From Megachile rotundata (Eukaryota > Arthropoda > Insecta > Hymenoptera > Megachilidae): 64,000 nucleotides of DNA. The notes under the pieces were generated by a model, which worked only from the letters and a program-made list of their open reading frames with translations, made no database searches and had not been told where the DNA came from. Within the stretch, counting starts at the first letter, position 1; each line of letters opens with the position of its first letter. Positions 1-12,215 of this stretch are shown piece by piece. A program made the position numbers and the translations under genes. The DNA lies in the NCBI RefSeq assembly GCF_050947335.1, contig NW_027473316.1, forward strand, positions 3,720,001 through 3,784,000, read 5' to 3'.

Positions 1-232
1 TGATTGTATGATTGTGATTGTATGATTGTGATTGTATGATTGTGATTGTATGATTGTGATTGTATGATTGTGATTGTATGATTGTGATTGTATGATTGTG
101 ATTGTATGATTGTGATTGTATGATTGTGATTGTATGATTGTGATTGTATGATTGTGATTGTATGATTGTGATTGTATGATTGTGATTGTATGATTGTGAT
201 TGTATGATTGTGATTGTATGATTGTGATTGTA
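1..232. repeat. Homogeneous run of canonical 14-mers
   Basis: About 16 units in a row match the canonical 14-mer with no deviation. The first variant (TGCTTGTG) starts at about 233. The run begins at the window edge, so its true left end is unknown. Confidence 0.95.
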
Positions 233-1240
233 TGCTTGTGATTGTATGATGATGATTGTATGATTGTAATTGTATGCTTGTGATTGTATGATTGTGATTG
301 TATGATTGTGATTGTATGATTGTGATTGCATGATTGTGATTGTATGATTGTGATTGTATGATTGTGATTGTATGATTGTGATTGTATCATTGTGATTGTA
401 TGATTGTGATTGTATGATTGTGAATGTATGATTGTGATTGTATGATTGTGATTGTATGATTGTGATTGTATGATTGTGATTGTATGATTGTGATTGTATG
501 ATTGTGTTTGTATGATTGTGATTGTATGATTGTGATTGTATGGTTGTGATCGTATGATTGTGATCGTTTGATTGTGGTTGTATAATTATGGTTCTATTAT
601 TGTGATTGTACGATTGTGATTGCATGATTGTGATTGTATGTTTGTGATTGTATGATTGTGATCGTATGATAGTGTTTGTTTGATTGCGATTGTATGATGG
701 TGATTGTATGATTGTGATTGTATGATTGTGATTGTATGATTGTGATTGTATGATTGTGATTGTATGATTGTGATTGTATCATTGTGATTGTATGATTGTG
801 ATTGTATGATTTTGATTGTATGATTGTTATAGTATGATTGTGATTGTATGATTGTGTTTGTATGATTGTATTTGGGTGATTTATATTGTATGATTGCGAT
901 TGTATGATTGCGATCGTATGATTGTGATTCTTCGACTGCGATTGTATGATTGTGATTGTGTGATTGTGATTGTATGATTGTGTTTGTATGATTGTGATTG
1001 TACGATTGTGATTGTATGCTGGTGACTGTATTATTGTGATTGTATGATTGTGAGTGTATGATTGTGATTGTATGATTGTGATTGTATGATTGTGATTGTA
1101 TGATAGTGATTGTATGATTGTGATTTTATGATTGTGATTGTATGATTGTGATTGTATGATTGTGATTGTATGATTGGGATTGTATGATTGTGATTGTATG
1201 ATTGTGATTGTATGACTGTGATTGTATGATTGTGATTGTA
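233..1240. repeat. Diverged satellite block with family A markers
   Basis: Canonical units are mixed with variants that recur elsewhere. In order: a GATGATGATTG unit near 245; a GGTTGTATAATTATGGTTC element at about 577-596; a GATAGTGTTTG unit near 667; TTTGGGTGATTTATATTG from 871; TTCGACTGCG at 931; and a GCTGGTGACTG unit near 1018. The order resembles the second half of module A, so this looks like an older, more eroded copy (inference). No gene is present. Confidence 0.8.
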
Positions 1241-2080
1241 TGATTGGGACCGTTTGATTGTGGTTGTATAATTACGGTTCTATTATTGTGATTGTATGAT
1301 TGTGATTGCATGATTGTGATTGTATGATTGTGATTGTATGATTGTGATCGTATGATTGTGTTTGTTTGATTGCGATTGTATGATTGTGATTGTATGATTG
1401 TGATTGTATGATTGTGATTGTATGATTGTGATTGTATGATTGTGATTGTATGATTGTTATTGTATGATTGTGATTGTATGATTGTGATTGTATGATTGTG
1501 AAAGTATGATTGCGATTGTATGATTTTGATTGTATGATTGTGATTGTATGATTGTGATTGTATGATTGTGATTGTACGATTGTGATTGTATGATTGTGAT
1601 TGTATGACTTTGAATGTATGATTGCTATAGTATAATTGTGATTGTATGATTGTGTTTGTATGATTGTATTTGGGTGATTTTAATTGTATGATTGCGATTG
1701 TATGATTGTGATTGTATGATTGTGATTGTATCATTGTGATTGTATGATTGTGATTGTATGATTTCGATTGTATGATTGTTATAGTATGATTGTGATTGTA
1801 TGATTGTGTTTGTATGATTGCATTTGGGTGATTTATATTGTATGATTGCGATTGTATGATTGCGGTCGTATGATTGTGATTCTTCGACTGCGATTGTATG
1901 ATTGTGATTGTGTGATTGTGATTGTATGATTGTGATTGTATGATTGTGATTGTACGATTGTGATTGTATGCTGGTGACTGTATTATTGTGATTGTATGAT
2001 TGTGAGTGTATGATTGCGATTCTATGATTGTGATTGTATGATTGTGATTGTATGATTGTGATGGTATGATTGTGGTTGTA
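1241..2080. repeat. Family A module, copy 1 (840 bp, 60 units)
   Basis: The module starts with a TGATTGGGACC unit and a GTATAATTACGGTTC element. It continues through TGACTTTGAATG (1605), two TTTGGGTGA units, TTCGACTGCG and GCTGGTGACTG, and ends at TGTGGTTGTA (2071-2080). The same ordered marker set recurs at 6000, 9597, 16217 and 22754. The first unit here reads GGGACCG where the others read GGGATCG. Its 3' part lies inside the 1,400 bp tandem duplication that follows. Confidence 0.85.
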
Positions 2081-3183
2081 TGATTGTGATTGTATGATTG
2101 TGATTGCATGATTGTGATTGTATTATTGTGATTGTATGATTGTGAATGTATGATTGTGATTGTATGATTGTTTCTGTATAGTAGTAATTGTATGATTGTG
2201 ATTGTATGATTGTGATTGTATGATTGTGATGGTATGATTGTGATTGTATGATTGTGATTGTATGATTGTGATTGTATGATTGTGATCGTATGATTGTGAT
2301 TCTATGATTGTGATTCTATGATTGTGATTGTATTATTGTGATTGTATGATTGTGATTGTATGATTGTGATTGTATGATTGTGATTGTATGATTGTGATTG
2401 TATGATTGTGATTGTATGATTGTGATTGTGTGATTATGATTGCATGATTGTGATTGTATGATTGTGATTGCATGATTGTGATTGTATGATTGTGAATGTA
2501 TGATTGTGATTGTATGATTGTGATTGTATGATTGTTTCTGTATAGTAGTAATTGTATGATTGTGATTGTATGATTGTGATTGTATGATTGGGATTGTCTG
2601 ATTGTGATTGTATGATTGTGATTGTATGATTGTGATTGTATGATTGTGATTGTATGATTGTGATTGAATGATTGTGAGTGTATGATTGTGATTCTATGAT
2701 TGTGATTGTACGATTGTTTTTGTACGATTGTGATTGTATAGTAGTAATTGTATGATTGTCATCGTATGATTGTGATTGTATGATTGTGATTGTATGATTG
2801 TGATTGTATCATTGATCTTGTATGATTACGACCGTATGATTGTAATTGCATGATTGTGATTGTATGATTTTGATTGTATGATTTTGATTGTATGATTGTG
2901 ATCGTATGATTTTGATTGTTTGATTTTGATTGTATGACTGTGATTGTATGATTGTGATTGTATGATTGTGATTGTATGATTGTGATTGTATGATTGCGAT
3001 TTTATGGTTGTGATTGTATGATTGTGATCGTATGATTGTGATCGTATGATTGTGATCGTATGATTGTGATCGTATGATTGTGATCGTATGATTGTGATTC
3101 TATGATTGTGATTCTATGATTGTGATTGTATGATTGTGATTGTATGCTGGTGACTCTATTATTGTGATTGTATGATTGTGATT
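1784..3183. repeat. 1,400-bp tandem duplication, copy 1
   Basis: Line-by-line comparison shows bases 1784-3203 identical to 3184-4603, an offset of exactly 1,400 bp or 100 units. I found no mismatch over about 1,420 bp, including all rare variants: TTCGACTGCG, two TTTCTGTATAGTAG units, a GGGATTGTCTG unit, GATTACGACCG, and five consecutive GATCG units near 3025-3085. Other HOR copies here differ by scattered substitutions, so this is either a very recent duplication or an assembly duplication. Confidence 0.95.
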
Positions 3184-4583
3184 GTATGATTGTGATTGTA
3201 TGATTGTGTTTGTATGATTGCATTTGGGTGATTTATATTGTATGATTGCGATTGTATGATTGCGGTCGTATGATTGTGATTCTTCGACTGCGATTGTATG
3301 ATTGTGATTGTGTGATTGTGATTGTATGATTGTGATTGTATGATTGTGATTGTACGATTGTGATTGTATGCTGGTGACTGTATTATTGTGATTGTATGAT
3401 TGTGAGTGTATGATTGCGATTCTATGATTGTGATTGTATGATTGTGATTGTATGATTGTGATGGTATGATTGTGGTTGTATGATTGTGATTGTATGATTG
3501 TGATTGCATGATTGTGATTGTATTATTGTGATTGTATGATTGTGAATGTATGATTGTGATTGTATGATTGTTTCTGTATAGTAGTAATTGTATGATTGTG
3601 ATTGTATGATTGTGATTGTATGATTGTGATGGTATGATTGTGATTGTATGATTGTGATTGTATGATTGTGATTGTATGATTGTGATCGTATGATTGTGAT
3701 TCTATGATTGTGATTCTATGATTGTGATTGTATTATTGTGATTGTATGATTGTGATTGTATGATTGTGATTGTATGATTGTGATTGTATGATTGTGATTG
3801 TATGATTGTGATTGTATGATTGTGATTGTGTGATTATGATTGCATGATTGTGATTGTATGATTGTGATTGCATGATTGTGATTGTATGATTGTGAATGTA
3901 TGATTGTGATTGTATGATTGTGATTGTATGATTGTTTCTGTATAGTAGTAATTGTATGATTGTGATTGTATGATTGTGATTGTATGATTGGGATTGTCTG
4001 ATTGTGATTGTATGATTGTGATTGTATGATTGTGATTGTATGATTGTGATTGTATGATTGTGATTGAATGATTGTGAGTGTATGATTGTGATTCTATGAT
4101 TGTGATTGTACGATTGTTTTTGTACGATTGTGATTGTATAGTAGTAATTGTATGATTGTCATCGTATGATTGTGATTGTATGATTGTGATTGTATGATTG
4201 TGATTGTATCATTGATCTTGTATGATTACGACCGTATGATTGTAATTGCATGATTGTGATTGTATGATTTTGATTGTATGATTTTGATTGTATGATTGTG
4301 ATCGTATGATTTTGATTGTTTGATTTTGATTGTATGACTGTGATTGTATGATTGTGATTGTATGATTGTGATTGTATGATTGTGATTGTATGATTGCGAT
4401 TTTATGGTTGTGATTGTATGATTGTGATCGTATGATTGTGATCGTATGATTGTGATCGTATGATTGTGATCGTATGATTGTGATCGTATGATTGTGATTC
4501 TATGATTGTGATTCTATGATTGTGATTGTATGATTGTGATTGTATGCTGGTGACTCTATTATTGTGATTGTATGATTGTGATT
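3184..4583. repeat. 1,400-bp tandem duplication, copy 2
   Basis: Exact second copy of 1784-3183. Identity runs to 4603 and breaks at 4604, where this copy continues with TGACTGTCATT while copy 1 re-enters the duplication with a TGTGTTTG unit. A diverged relative of most of this block lies at 10451-11660, with seven more units before its GTTTTTGTACG marker (offset 8,370 rising to 8,468). Confidence 0.95.
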
Positions 4584-4684
4584 GTATGATTGTGATTGTA
4601 TGACTGTCATTGTATGATTGTGATTGTATGATTGTGATTGTATGATTGTGATTGTATGATTGTGATTGTATGATTGTGATTGTA

Positions 4685-5133
4685 TGATAGTTTATGTATG
4701 ATTGTGATTGTATAGTAGTAATTGTGCGATTGTCATCGTATGATTGTGATTGTATGATTGCGATCGTATGATTGTGATTGTTGAACTGCGATTGTATGAT
4801 TGTGATTGTATGATTGTGATTGTATGATTGTGATTGTATGATTGTGATTGTATGATTGTGATTGTACGATTGTGATTGTATGATTGTTTTTGTATGATTG
4901 TGGTTGTATAGTAGTAATTGTATGATTGTGATCGTATGATTGTGATTGTATGATTGTGATTGTATGATTGCGATTGTATGATTGGGATTGTATGATTGCG
5001 ATTGTATGATTGGGATTGTATGATTGTGATGTATGATTGTGTTTAAGAGATTGTAACTGTATGATTGCGATTTTATGATTGTGATTGTATGATTGTGAAT
5101 GTATGATTGTAATCGTATAATTGTGATCATATG
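4685..5133. repeat. Family A module D, copy 1
   Basis: Ordered variants: AGTTTATGTATG (4689), TAGTAGTAATTGTGCG, GTTGAACTGCG, a GTTTTTGTATG unit, a second TAGTAGTAATTG, alternating GCGATTG and GGGATTG units, the 13-mer GTGATGTATG, GTTTAAGAGATTG at 5041, GTAATCGTATAATTG, and GATCATATG ending at 5133. Complete copies with the same order lie at 7190, 11781 and 21327. The distance from TTTATG to GTTTAAGAGA is 350 bp in three copies and 336 bp in one. Confidence 0.85.
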
Positions 5134-5999
5134 ATTGTGATTGTATGATTGTGATTGTATTATTGTGATTGTATGATTGTGATTGTATGATTGTGATTGT
5201 ATCATTGTGATTGTATGATTGTGATTGTATGATTGTGAATGTATGATTGTGATTGTATGATTGTGATTGTATGATTGTGATTGTATCATTGTGATTGTAG
5301 CATTGTGATTGTATGATTGTGATTGTATGATTGTGATTGTATGATTGTGATTGTATGATTGTGATTGTATGATTGTGATTGTATGATTGTGATTGTATGG
5401 TTGTGATCGTATGATTGTGATCGTTTGTGTGTGATTGTATGATTGTGATTGTATGGTTGTGATCGTATGATTGTGATCGTTTGATTGTGGTTGTATAATT
5501 ATGGTTCTATTATTGTGATTGTATGATTGTGATTGCATGATTGTGATTGTATGATTGTGATTGTATGATTGTGATCGTATGATAGTGTTTGTTTTATTGC
5601 GATTGTATGATTGTGATTGTATGATTGCGATTGTTTGATTGTGATTGTATGATTGTGATTGTATGACTGTGATTGTATGATTGTGATTGTATGATTGTGA
5701 TTGTATGATTGTAATTGTATGATTGCGATTTTATGATTGTGATTGTATGATTGTGATCGTACGATTGTGATCGTATGATTGTGATCGTATGATTGTGATC
5801 GTATGATTGTGTTTGTTTGATTGCGATTGTATGATTGTGATTGTATGATTGTGATTGTATGATTGTGATTGTATGATTGTGATTGTATGATTGTGATTGT
5901 ATGATTGTGATTGTATGATTGTGATTGTATGATTGGGATTGTATGATTGTGATTGTATGATTGTGATTGTATGACTGTGATTGTATGATTGTGATTGTA

Positions 6000-6853
6000 T
6001 GATTGGGATCGTTTGATTGTGGTTGTATAATTACGGTTCTATTATTGTGATTGTATGATTGTGATTGCATGATTGTGATTGTATGATTGTGATTGTATGA
6101 TTGTGATCGTATGATTGTGTTTGTTTGATTGCGATTGTATGATTGTGATTGTATGATTGTGATTGTATGATTGTGATTGTATGATTGTGATTGTATGATT
6201 GTGATTGTATGATTGTGATTGTATGATTGTTATTGTATGATTGTGATTGTATGATTGTGATTGTATGATTGTGATTGTATGATTGCGATTGTATGATTTT
6301 GATTGTATGATTGTGATTGTATGATTGTGATTGTATGATTGTGATTGTACGATTGTGATTGTATGATTGTGATTGTATGACTTTGAATGTATGATTGCTA
6401 TAGTATAATTGTGATTGTATGATTGTGTTTGTATGATTGTATTTGGGTGATTTTAATTGTATGATTGCGATTGTATGATTGTGATTGTATGATTGTGATT
6501 GTATCATTGTGATTGTATGATTGTGATTGTATGATTTTGATTGTATGATTGTTATAGTATGATTGTGATTGTATGATTGTGTTTGTATGATTGTATTTGG
6601 GTGATTTATATTGTATGATTGCGATTGTATGATTGCGGTCGTATGATTGTGATTCTTCGACTGCGATTGTATGATTGTGATTGTGTGATTGTGATTGTAT
6701 GATTGTGATTGTATGATTGTGATTGTACGATTGTGATTGTATGCTGGTGACTGTATTATTGTGATTGTATGATTGTGAGTGTATGATTGCGATTCTATGA
6801 TTGTGATTGTATGATTGTGATTGTATGATTGTGATGGTATGATTGTGGTTGTA
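6000..6853. repeat. Family A module, copy 2 (854 bp, 61 units)
   Basis: Same marker order as copy 1: TGATTGGGATCG, GTATAATTACGGTTC, GTGTTTGTTTG (6117), TGACTTTGAATG (6379), two TTTGGGTGA units, TTCGACTGCG, GCTGGTGACTG, GGTATGATTGTGGTTG. It is one 14-mer longer than copy 1 and the same length as the copy at 9597. Confidence 0.85.
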
Positions 6854-6889
6854 TGATTGTGATTGTATGATTGTGATTGTATGATTGCG

Positions 6890-8725
6890 ATTTTATGGTT
6901 GTGATTGTATGATTGTGATCGTATGATTGTGATCGTATGATTGTGATCGTATGATTGTGATCGTATGATTGTGATCGTATGATTGTGATCGTATGATTGT
7001 GATTCTATGATTGTGATTCTATGATTGTGATTGTATGATTGTGATTGTATGCTGGTGACTCTATTATTGTGATTGTATGATTGTGATTGTATGATTGTGA
7101 TTGTATGACTGTCATTGTATGATTGTGATTGTATGATTGTGATTGTATGATTGTGATTGTATGATTGTGATTGTATGATTGTGATTGTATGATAGTTTAT
7201 GTATGATTGTGATTGTATAGTAGTAATTGTGCGATTGTCATCGTATGATTGTGATTGTATGATTGCGATCGTATGATTGTGATTGTTGAACTGCGATTGT
7301 ATGATTGTGATTGTATGATTGTGATTGTATGATTGTGATTGTATGATTGTGATTGTATGATTGTGATTGTACGATTGTGATTGTATGATTGTTTTTGTAT
7401 GATTGTGGTTGTATAGTAGTAATTGTATGATTGTGATCGTATGATTGTGATTGTATGATTGTGATTGTATGATTGCGATTGTATGATTGGGATTGTATGA
7501 TTGCGATTGTATGATTGGGATTGTATGATTGTGATGTATGATTGTGTTTAAGAGATTGTAACTGTATGATTGCGATTTTATGATTGTGATTGTATGATTG
7601 TGAATGTATGATTGTAATCGTATAATTGTGATCATATGATTGTGATTGTATGATTGTGATTGTATGATTGTGATTGTATGATTGTGATTGTATCATTGTG
7701 ATTGTATGATTGTGATTGTATGATTGTGAATGTATGATTGTGATTGTATGATTGTGATTGTATGATTGTGATTGTATCATTGTGATTGTAGCATTGTGAT
7801 TGTATGATTGTGATTGTATGATTGTGATTGTATGATTGTGATTGTATGATTGTGATTGTATGATTGTGATTGTATGATTGTGATTGTATGGTTGTGATCG
7901 TATGAATGTGATCGTTTGTGTGTGATTGTATGATTGTGATTGTATGGTTGTGATCGTATGATTGTGATCGTTTGATTGTGGTTGTATAATTATGGTTCTA
8001 TTATTGTGATTGTATGATTGTGATTGCATGATTGTGATTGTATGATTGTGATTGTATGATTGTGATCGTATGATAGTGTTTGTTTGATTGCGATTGTATG
8101 ATTGTGATTGTATGATTGCGATTGTATGATTGTGATTGTATGATTGTGATTGTATGACTGTGATTGTATGATTGTGATTGTATGATTGTGATTGTATGAT
8201 TGTAATTGTATGATTGCGATTTTATGATTGTGATTGTATGATTGTGATCGTACGATTGTGATCGTATGATTGTGATCGTATGATTGTGATCGTATGATTG
8301 TGTTTGTTTGATTGCGATTGTATGATTGTGATTGTATGATTGTGATTGTATGATTGTGATTGTATGATTGTGATTGTATGATTGTGATTGTATGATTGTT
8401 ATTGTATGATTGTGATTGTATGATTGTGATTGTATGATTGTGATTGTATGATTGCGATTGTATGATTTTGATTGTATGATTGTGATTGTATGATTGTGAT
8501 TGTATGATTGTGATTGTACGATTGTGATTGTATGATTGTGATTGTATGACTTTGAATGTATGATTGCTATAGTATAATTGTGATTGTATGATTGTGTTTG
8601 TATGATTGTATTTGGGTGATTTTAATTGTATGATTGCGATTGTATGATTGTGATTGTATGATTGTGATTGTATGATTGTGATTGTATCATTGTGATTGTA
8701 TGATTGTGATTGTATGATTTTGATT
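6890..8725. repeat. 2.5-kb higher-order repeat, copy 2, internally deleted
   Basis: Follows copy 1 closely through module D copy 2 and up to about 8300. It then continues with the sequence that copy 1 has at 6117, skipping 308 bp (22 units). The join lies within a GTGTTTGTTTGATTGCG unit that occurs at both ends of the skipped stretch in copy 1 (5809 and 6117). TGACTTTGAATG follows at 8548. A one-unit difference further on gives a net offset of 2,169 at that marker. Confidence 0.8.
7190..7638. repeat. Family A module D, copy 2
   Basis: Repeats the order of 4685-5133 at an offset of 2,505: AGTTTATGTATG, TAGTAGTAATTGTGCG, GTTGAACTGCG, alternating GCGATTG/GGGATTG, the 13-mer, GTTTAAGAGA at 7546, and GATCATATG ending at 7638. 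I saw no difference between the two in these marker units. Confidence 0.85.
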
Positions 8726-9596
8726 GTATGATTGTGAATGTATGATTGTGATTGTATGATTGTGATTGTATGATTGTGATTGTATGATTGTGATTGTATG
8801 ATTGTGATTGTATGATTGTGTTTGTATGATTGTGATTGTATGATTGTGATTGTATGGTTGTGATCGTATGATTGTGATCGTATGATTGTGATCGTATGAT
8901 TGTGATTCTATGATTGTGATTCTATGATTGTGATTGTTTGATTGTGATTGTATGCTGGTGACTCTATTATTGTGATTGTATGATTGTGATTGTATGATTG
9001 TGATTGTATGATTGTCATTGTATGATTGTGATTGTATGATTGTGATTGTATGATTGTGATTGTATGATTGTGATTGTATGATTGTGATTGTATGATAGTT
9101 TATGTATGATTGTGATTGTATAGTAGTAATTGTGCGATTGTCATCGTATGATTGTGATTGTATGATTGCGATCGTATGATTGTGATTGTTGAACTGCGAT
9201 TGTATGATTGTGATTGTATGATTGTGATTGTATGATTGTGATTGTATGATTGTGATTGTACGATTGTGATTGTATGATTGTTTTTATATGATTGTGGTTG
9301 TATAGTAGTAATTGTATGATTGTGATCGTATGATTGTGATTGTATGATTGTGATTGTACGATTGTGATTGTATGCTGGTGACTGTATTATTGTGATTGTA
9401 TGATTGTGAGTGTATGATTGTGATTGTATGATTGTGATTGTATGATTGTGATTGTATGATAGTGATTGTATGATTGTGATTGTATGATTGTGATTGTATG
9501 ATTGTGATTGTATGATTGTGATTGTATGATTGGGATTGTATGATTGTGATTGTATGATTGTGATTGTATGACTGTGATTGTATGATTGTGATTGTA
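8726..9596. repeat. Mosaic satellite block with partial module D
   Basis: Starts with a GTGAATG unit and canonical units. It then has a short GATCG cluster (about 8874-8895), a GCTGGTGACTC unit near 8953, and the first half of module D (TTTATG at 9099, GTTGAACTGCG near 9189, TAGTAGTAATTG near 9302). At about 9355 it switches to a TACGATTG-GCTGGTGACTG segment instead of completing the module, so it reads as a recombinant. It ends where module A copy 3 begins. Confidence 0.75.
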
Positions 9597-10450
9597 TGAT
9601 TGGGATCGTTTGATTGTGGTTGTATAATTACGGTTCTATTATTGTGATTGTATGATTGTGATTGCATGATTGTGATTGTATGATTGTGATTGTATGATTG
9701 TGATCGTATGATTGTGTTTGTTTGATTGCGATTGTATGATTGTGATTGTATGATTGTGATTGTATGATTGTGATTGTATGATTGTGATTGTATGATTGTG
9801 ATTGTATGATTGTGATTGTATGATTGTTATTGTATGATTGTGATTGTATGATTGTGATTGTATGATTGTGATTGTATGATTGCGATTGTATGATTTTGAT
9901 TGTATGATTGTGATTGTATGATTGTGATTGTATGATTGTGATTGTACGATTGTGATTGTATGATTGTGATTGTATGACTTTGAATGTATGATTGCTATAG
10001 TATAATTGTGATTGTATGATTGTGTTTGTATGATTGTATTTGGGTGATTTTATTTGTATGATTGCGATTGTATGATTGTGATTGTATGATTGTGATTGTA
10101 TCATTGTGATTGTATGATTGTGATTGTATGATTTTGATTGTATGATTGTTATAGTATGATTGTGATTGTATGATTGTGTTTGTATGATTGTATTTGGGTG
10201 ATTTATATTGTATGATTGCGATTGTATGATTGCGGTCGTATGATTGTGATTCTTCGACTGCGATTGTATGATTGTGATTGTGTGATTGTGATTGTATGAT
10301 TGTGATTGTATGATTGTGATTGTACGATTGTGATTGTATGCTGGTGACTGTATTATTGTGATTGTATGATTGTGAGTGTATGATTGCGATTCTATGATTG
10401 TGATTGTATGATTGTGATTGTATGATTGTGATGGTATGATTGTGGTTGTA
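9597..10450. repeat. Family A module, copy 3 (854 bp, 61 units)
   Basis: Marker order as in copy 2: TGATTGGGATCG, ACGGTTC at about 9630, TGACTTTGAATG at 9975, two TTTGGGTGA units, TTCGACTGCG, GCTGGTGACTG, and TGTGGTTGTA at 10441-10450. A private difference is TTTTATTTG where the other copies read TTTTAATTG (near 10050). Confidence 0.85.
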
Positions 10451-11780
10451 TGATTGTGATTGTATGATTGTGATTGCATGATTGTGATTGTATTATTGTG
10501 ATTGTATGATTGTGAATGTATGATTGTGATTGTATGATTGTTTCTGTATAGTAGTAACTGTATGATTGTGATTGTATGATTGTGATTGTATGATTGTGAT
10601 TGTATGATTGTGATTGTATGACTGTGATTGTATGATTGTGATTGTATGATTGTGATTGTATGATTGTAATTGTATGATTGCGACTTTATGATTGTGATTG
10701 TATGATTGTGATCGTACGATTGTGATCGTATGATTGTGATCGTATGATTGTGATTCTATGATTGTGATTCTATGATTGTGATTGTATTATTGTGATTGTA
10801 TGATAGTGATTGTATGATTGTGATTGTATGATTGTGATTGTATGATTGTGATTGTATGATTGTGATTGTATGATTGTGATTGTGTGATTATGATTGCATG
10901 ATTGTGATTGTATGATTGTGATTGCATGATTGTGATTGTATGATTGTGAATGTATGATTGTGATTGTATGATTGTTTCTGTATAGTAGTAATTGTATGAT
11001 TGTGATTGTATGATTGTGATTGTATGATTGTGATTGTATGATTGGGATTGTATGATTGTGATTGTATGATTGTGATTGTATGATTGTGATAGTATGATTG
11101 TGATTGTACGATTGTGATTGTATGATTGTGATTGAATGATTGTGAGTGTATGATTGTGATTCTATGATTGTGATTGTACGATTGTTTTTGTACGATTGTG
11201 ATTGTATAGTAGTAATTGTATGATTGTCATCGTATGATTGTGATTGTATGATTGTGATTGTATGATTGTGATTGTATCATTGATCTTGTATGATTACGAC
11301 CGTATGATTGTAATTGCATGATTGTGATTGTATGATTTTGATTGTATGATTTTGATTGTATGATTGTGATCGTATGATTGTGATTGTTTGATTTTGATTG
11401 TATGACTGTGATTGTATGATTGTGATTGTGTGATTGTGATTGTATGATTGTGATTGTATGATTGCGATTTTATGGTTGTGATTGTATGATTGTGATCGTA
11501 TGATTGTGATCGTATGATTGTGATCGTATGATTGTGATCGTATGATTGTGATCGTATGATTGTGATCGTATGATTGTGATCGTATGATTGTGATTCTATG
11601 ATTGTGATTCTATGATTGTGATTGTATGATTGTGATTGTATGCTGGTGACTCTATTATTGTGATTGTATGATTGTGATTGTATGATTGTGATTGTATGAT
11701 TGTCATTGTATGATTGTGATTGTATGATTGTGATTGTATGATTGTGATTGTATGATTGTGATTGTATGATTGTGATTGTA
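10451..11780. repeat. Diverged third copy of the 1.4-kb block
   Basis: Carries the same ordered markers as 2081-3160: TTTCTGTATAGTAG near 10529, GTGTGATTATGATTGC near 10888, a second TTTCTG unit, GTTTTTGTACG at 11184, TCATTGATC at 11277, GATTACGACCG and GCGATTTTATGGTTG. It has extra 14-mers inserted, raising the offset to copy 1 from 8,370 to 8,468. Its GATCG cluster (about 11494-11581) holds seven units against five in the 1.4-kb block and six near 6918. Confidence 0.8.
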
Positions 11781-12215
11781 TGATAGTTTATGTATGATTG
11801 TGATTGTATAGGAGTAATTGTGCGATTGTCATCGTATGATTGTGATTGTATGATTGCGATCGTATGATTGTGATTGTTGAACTGCGATTGTATGATTGTG
11901 ATTGTATGATTGTGATTGTATGATTGTGATTGTATGATTGTGATTGTACGATTGTGATTGTATGATTGTTTTTGTATGATTGTGGTTGTATAGTAGTAAT
12001 TGTATGATTGTGATCGTATGATTGTGATTGTATGATTGTGATTGTATGATTGCGATTGTATGATTGGGATTGTATGATTGCGATTGTATGATTGGGATTG
12101 TATGATTGTGATGTATGATTGTGTTTAAGAGATTGTAACTGTATGATTGCGATTTTATGATTGTGATTGTATGATTGTGAATGTATGATTGTAATCGTAT
12201 AATTGTGATCATATG
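11781..12215. repeat. Family A module D, copy 3
   Basis: Same order as copy 1, with TTTATG at 11787, GTTTAAGAGA at 12123 and GATCATATG ending at 12215. It is one 14-mer shorter (336 bp instead of 350 bp between these markers) and has TAGGAGTAATTG where the other copies have TAGTAGTAATTG. Confidence 0.85.

Larger units (their letters stand above)
4399..6889. repeat. 2.5-kb higher-order repeat, copy 1
   Basis: From the GCGATTTTATGGTTG unit near 4396 to the same unit near 6887 is 2,491 bp. The next copy follows at offset 2,491 before the GATCG cluster. The offset becomes 2,505 after the cluster because copy 2 carries six GATCG units instead of five. This copy contains one module D (4685-5133) and one module A (6000-6853). 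The offset of one less than 178 x 14 reflects a 13-mer (GTGATGTATG) upstream of the GTTTAAGAGA unit at 5041. Confidence 0.85.
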
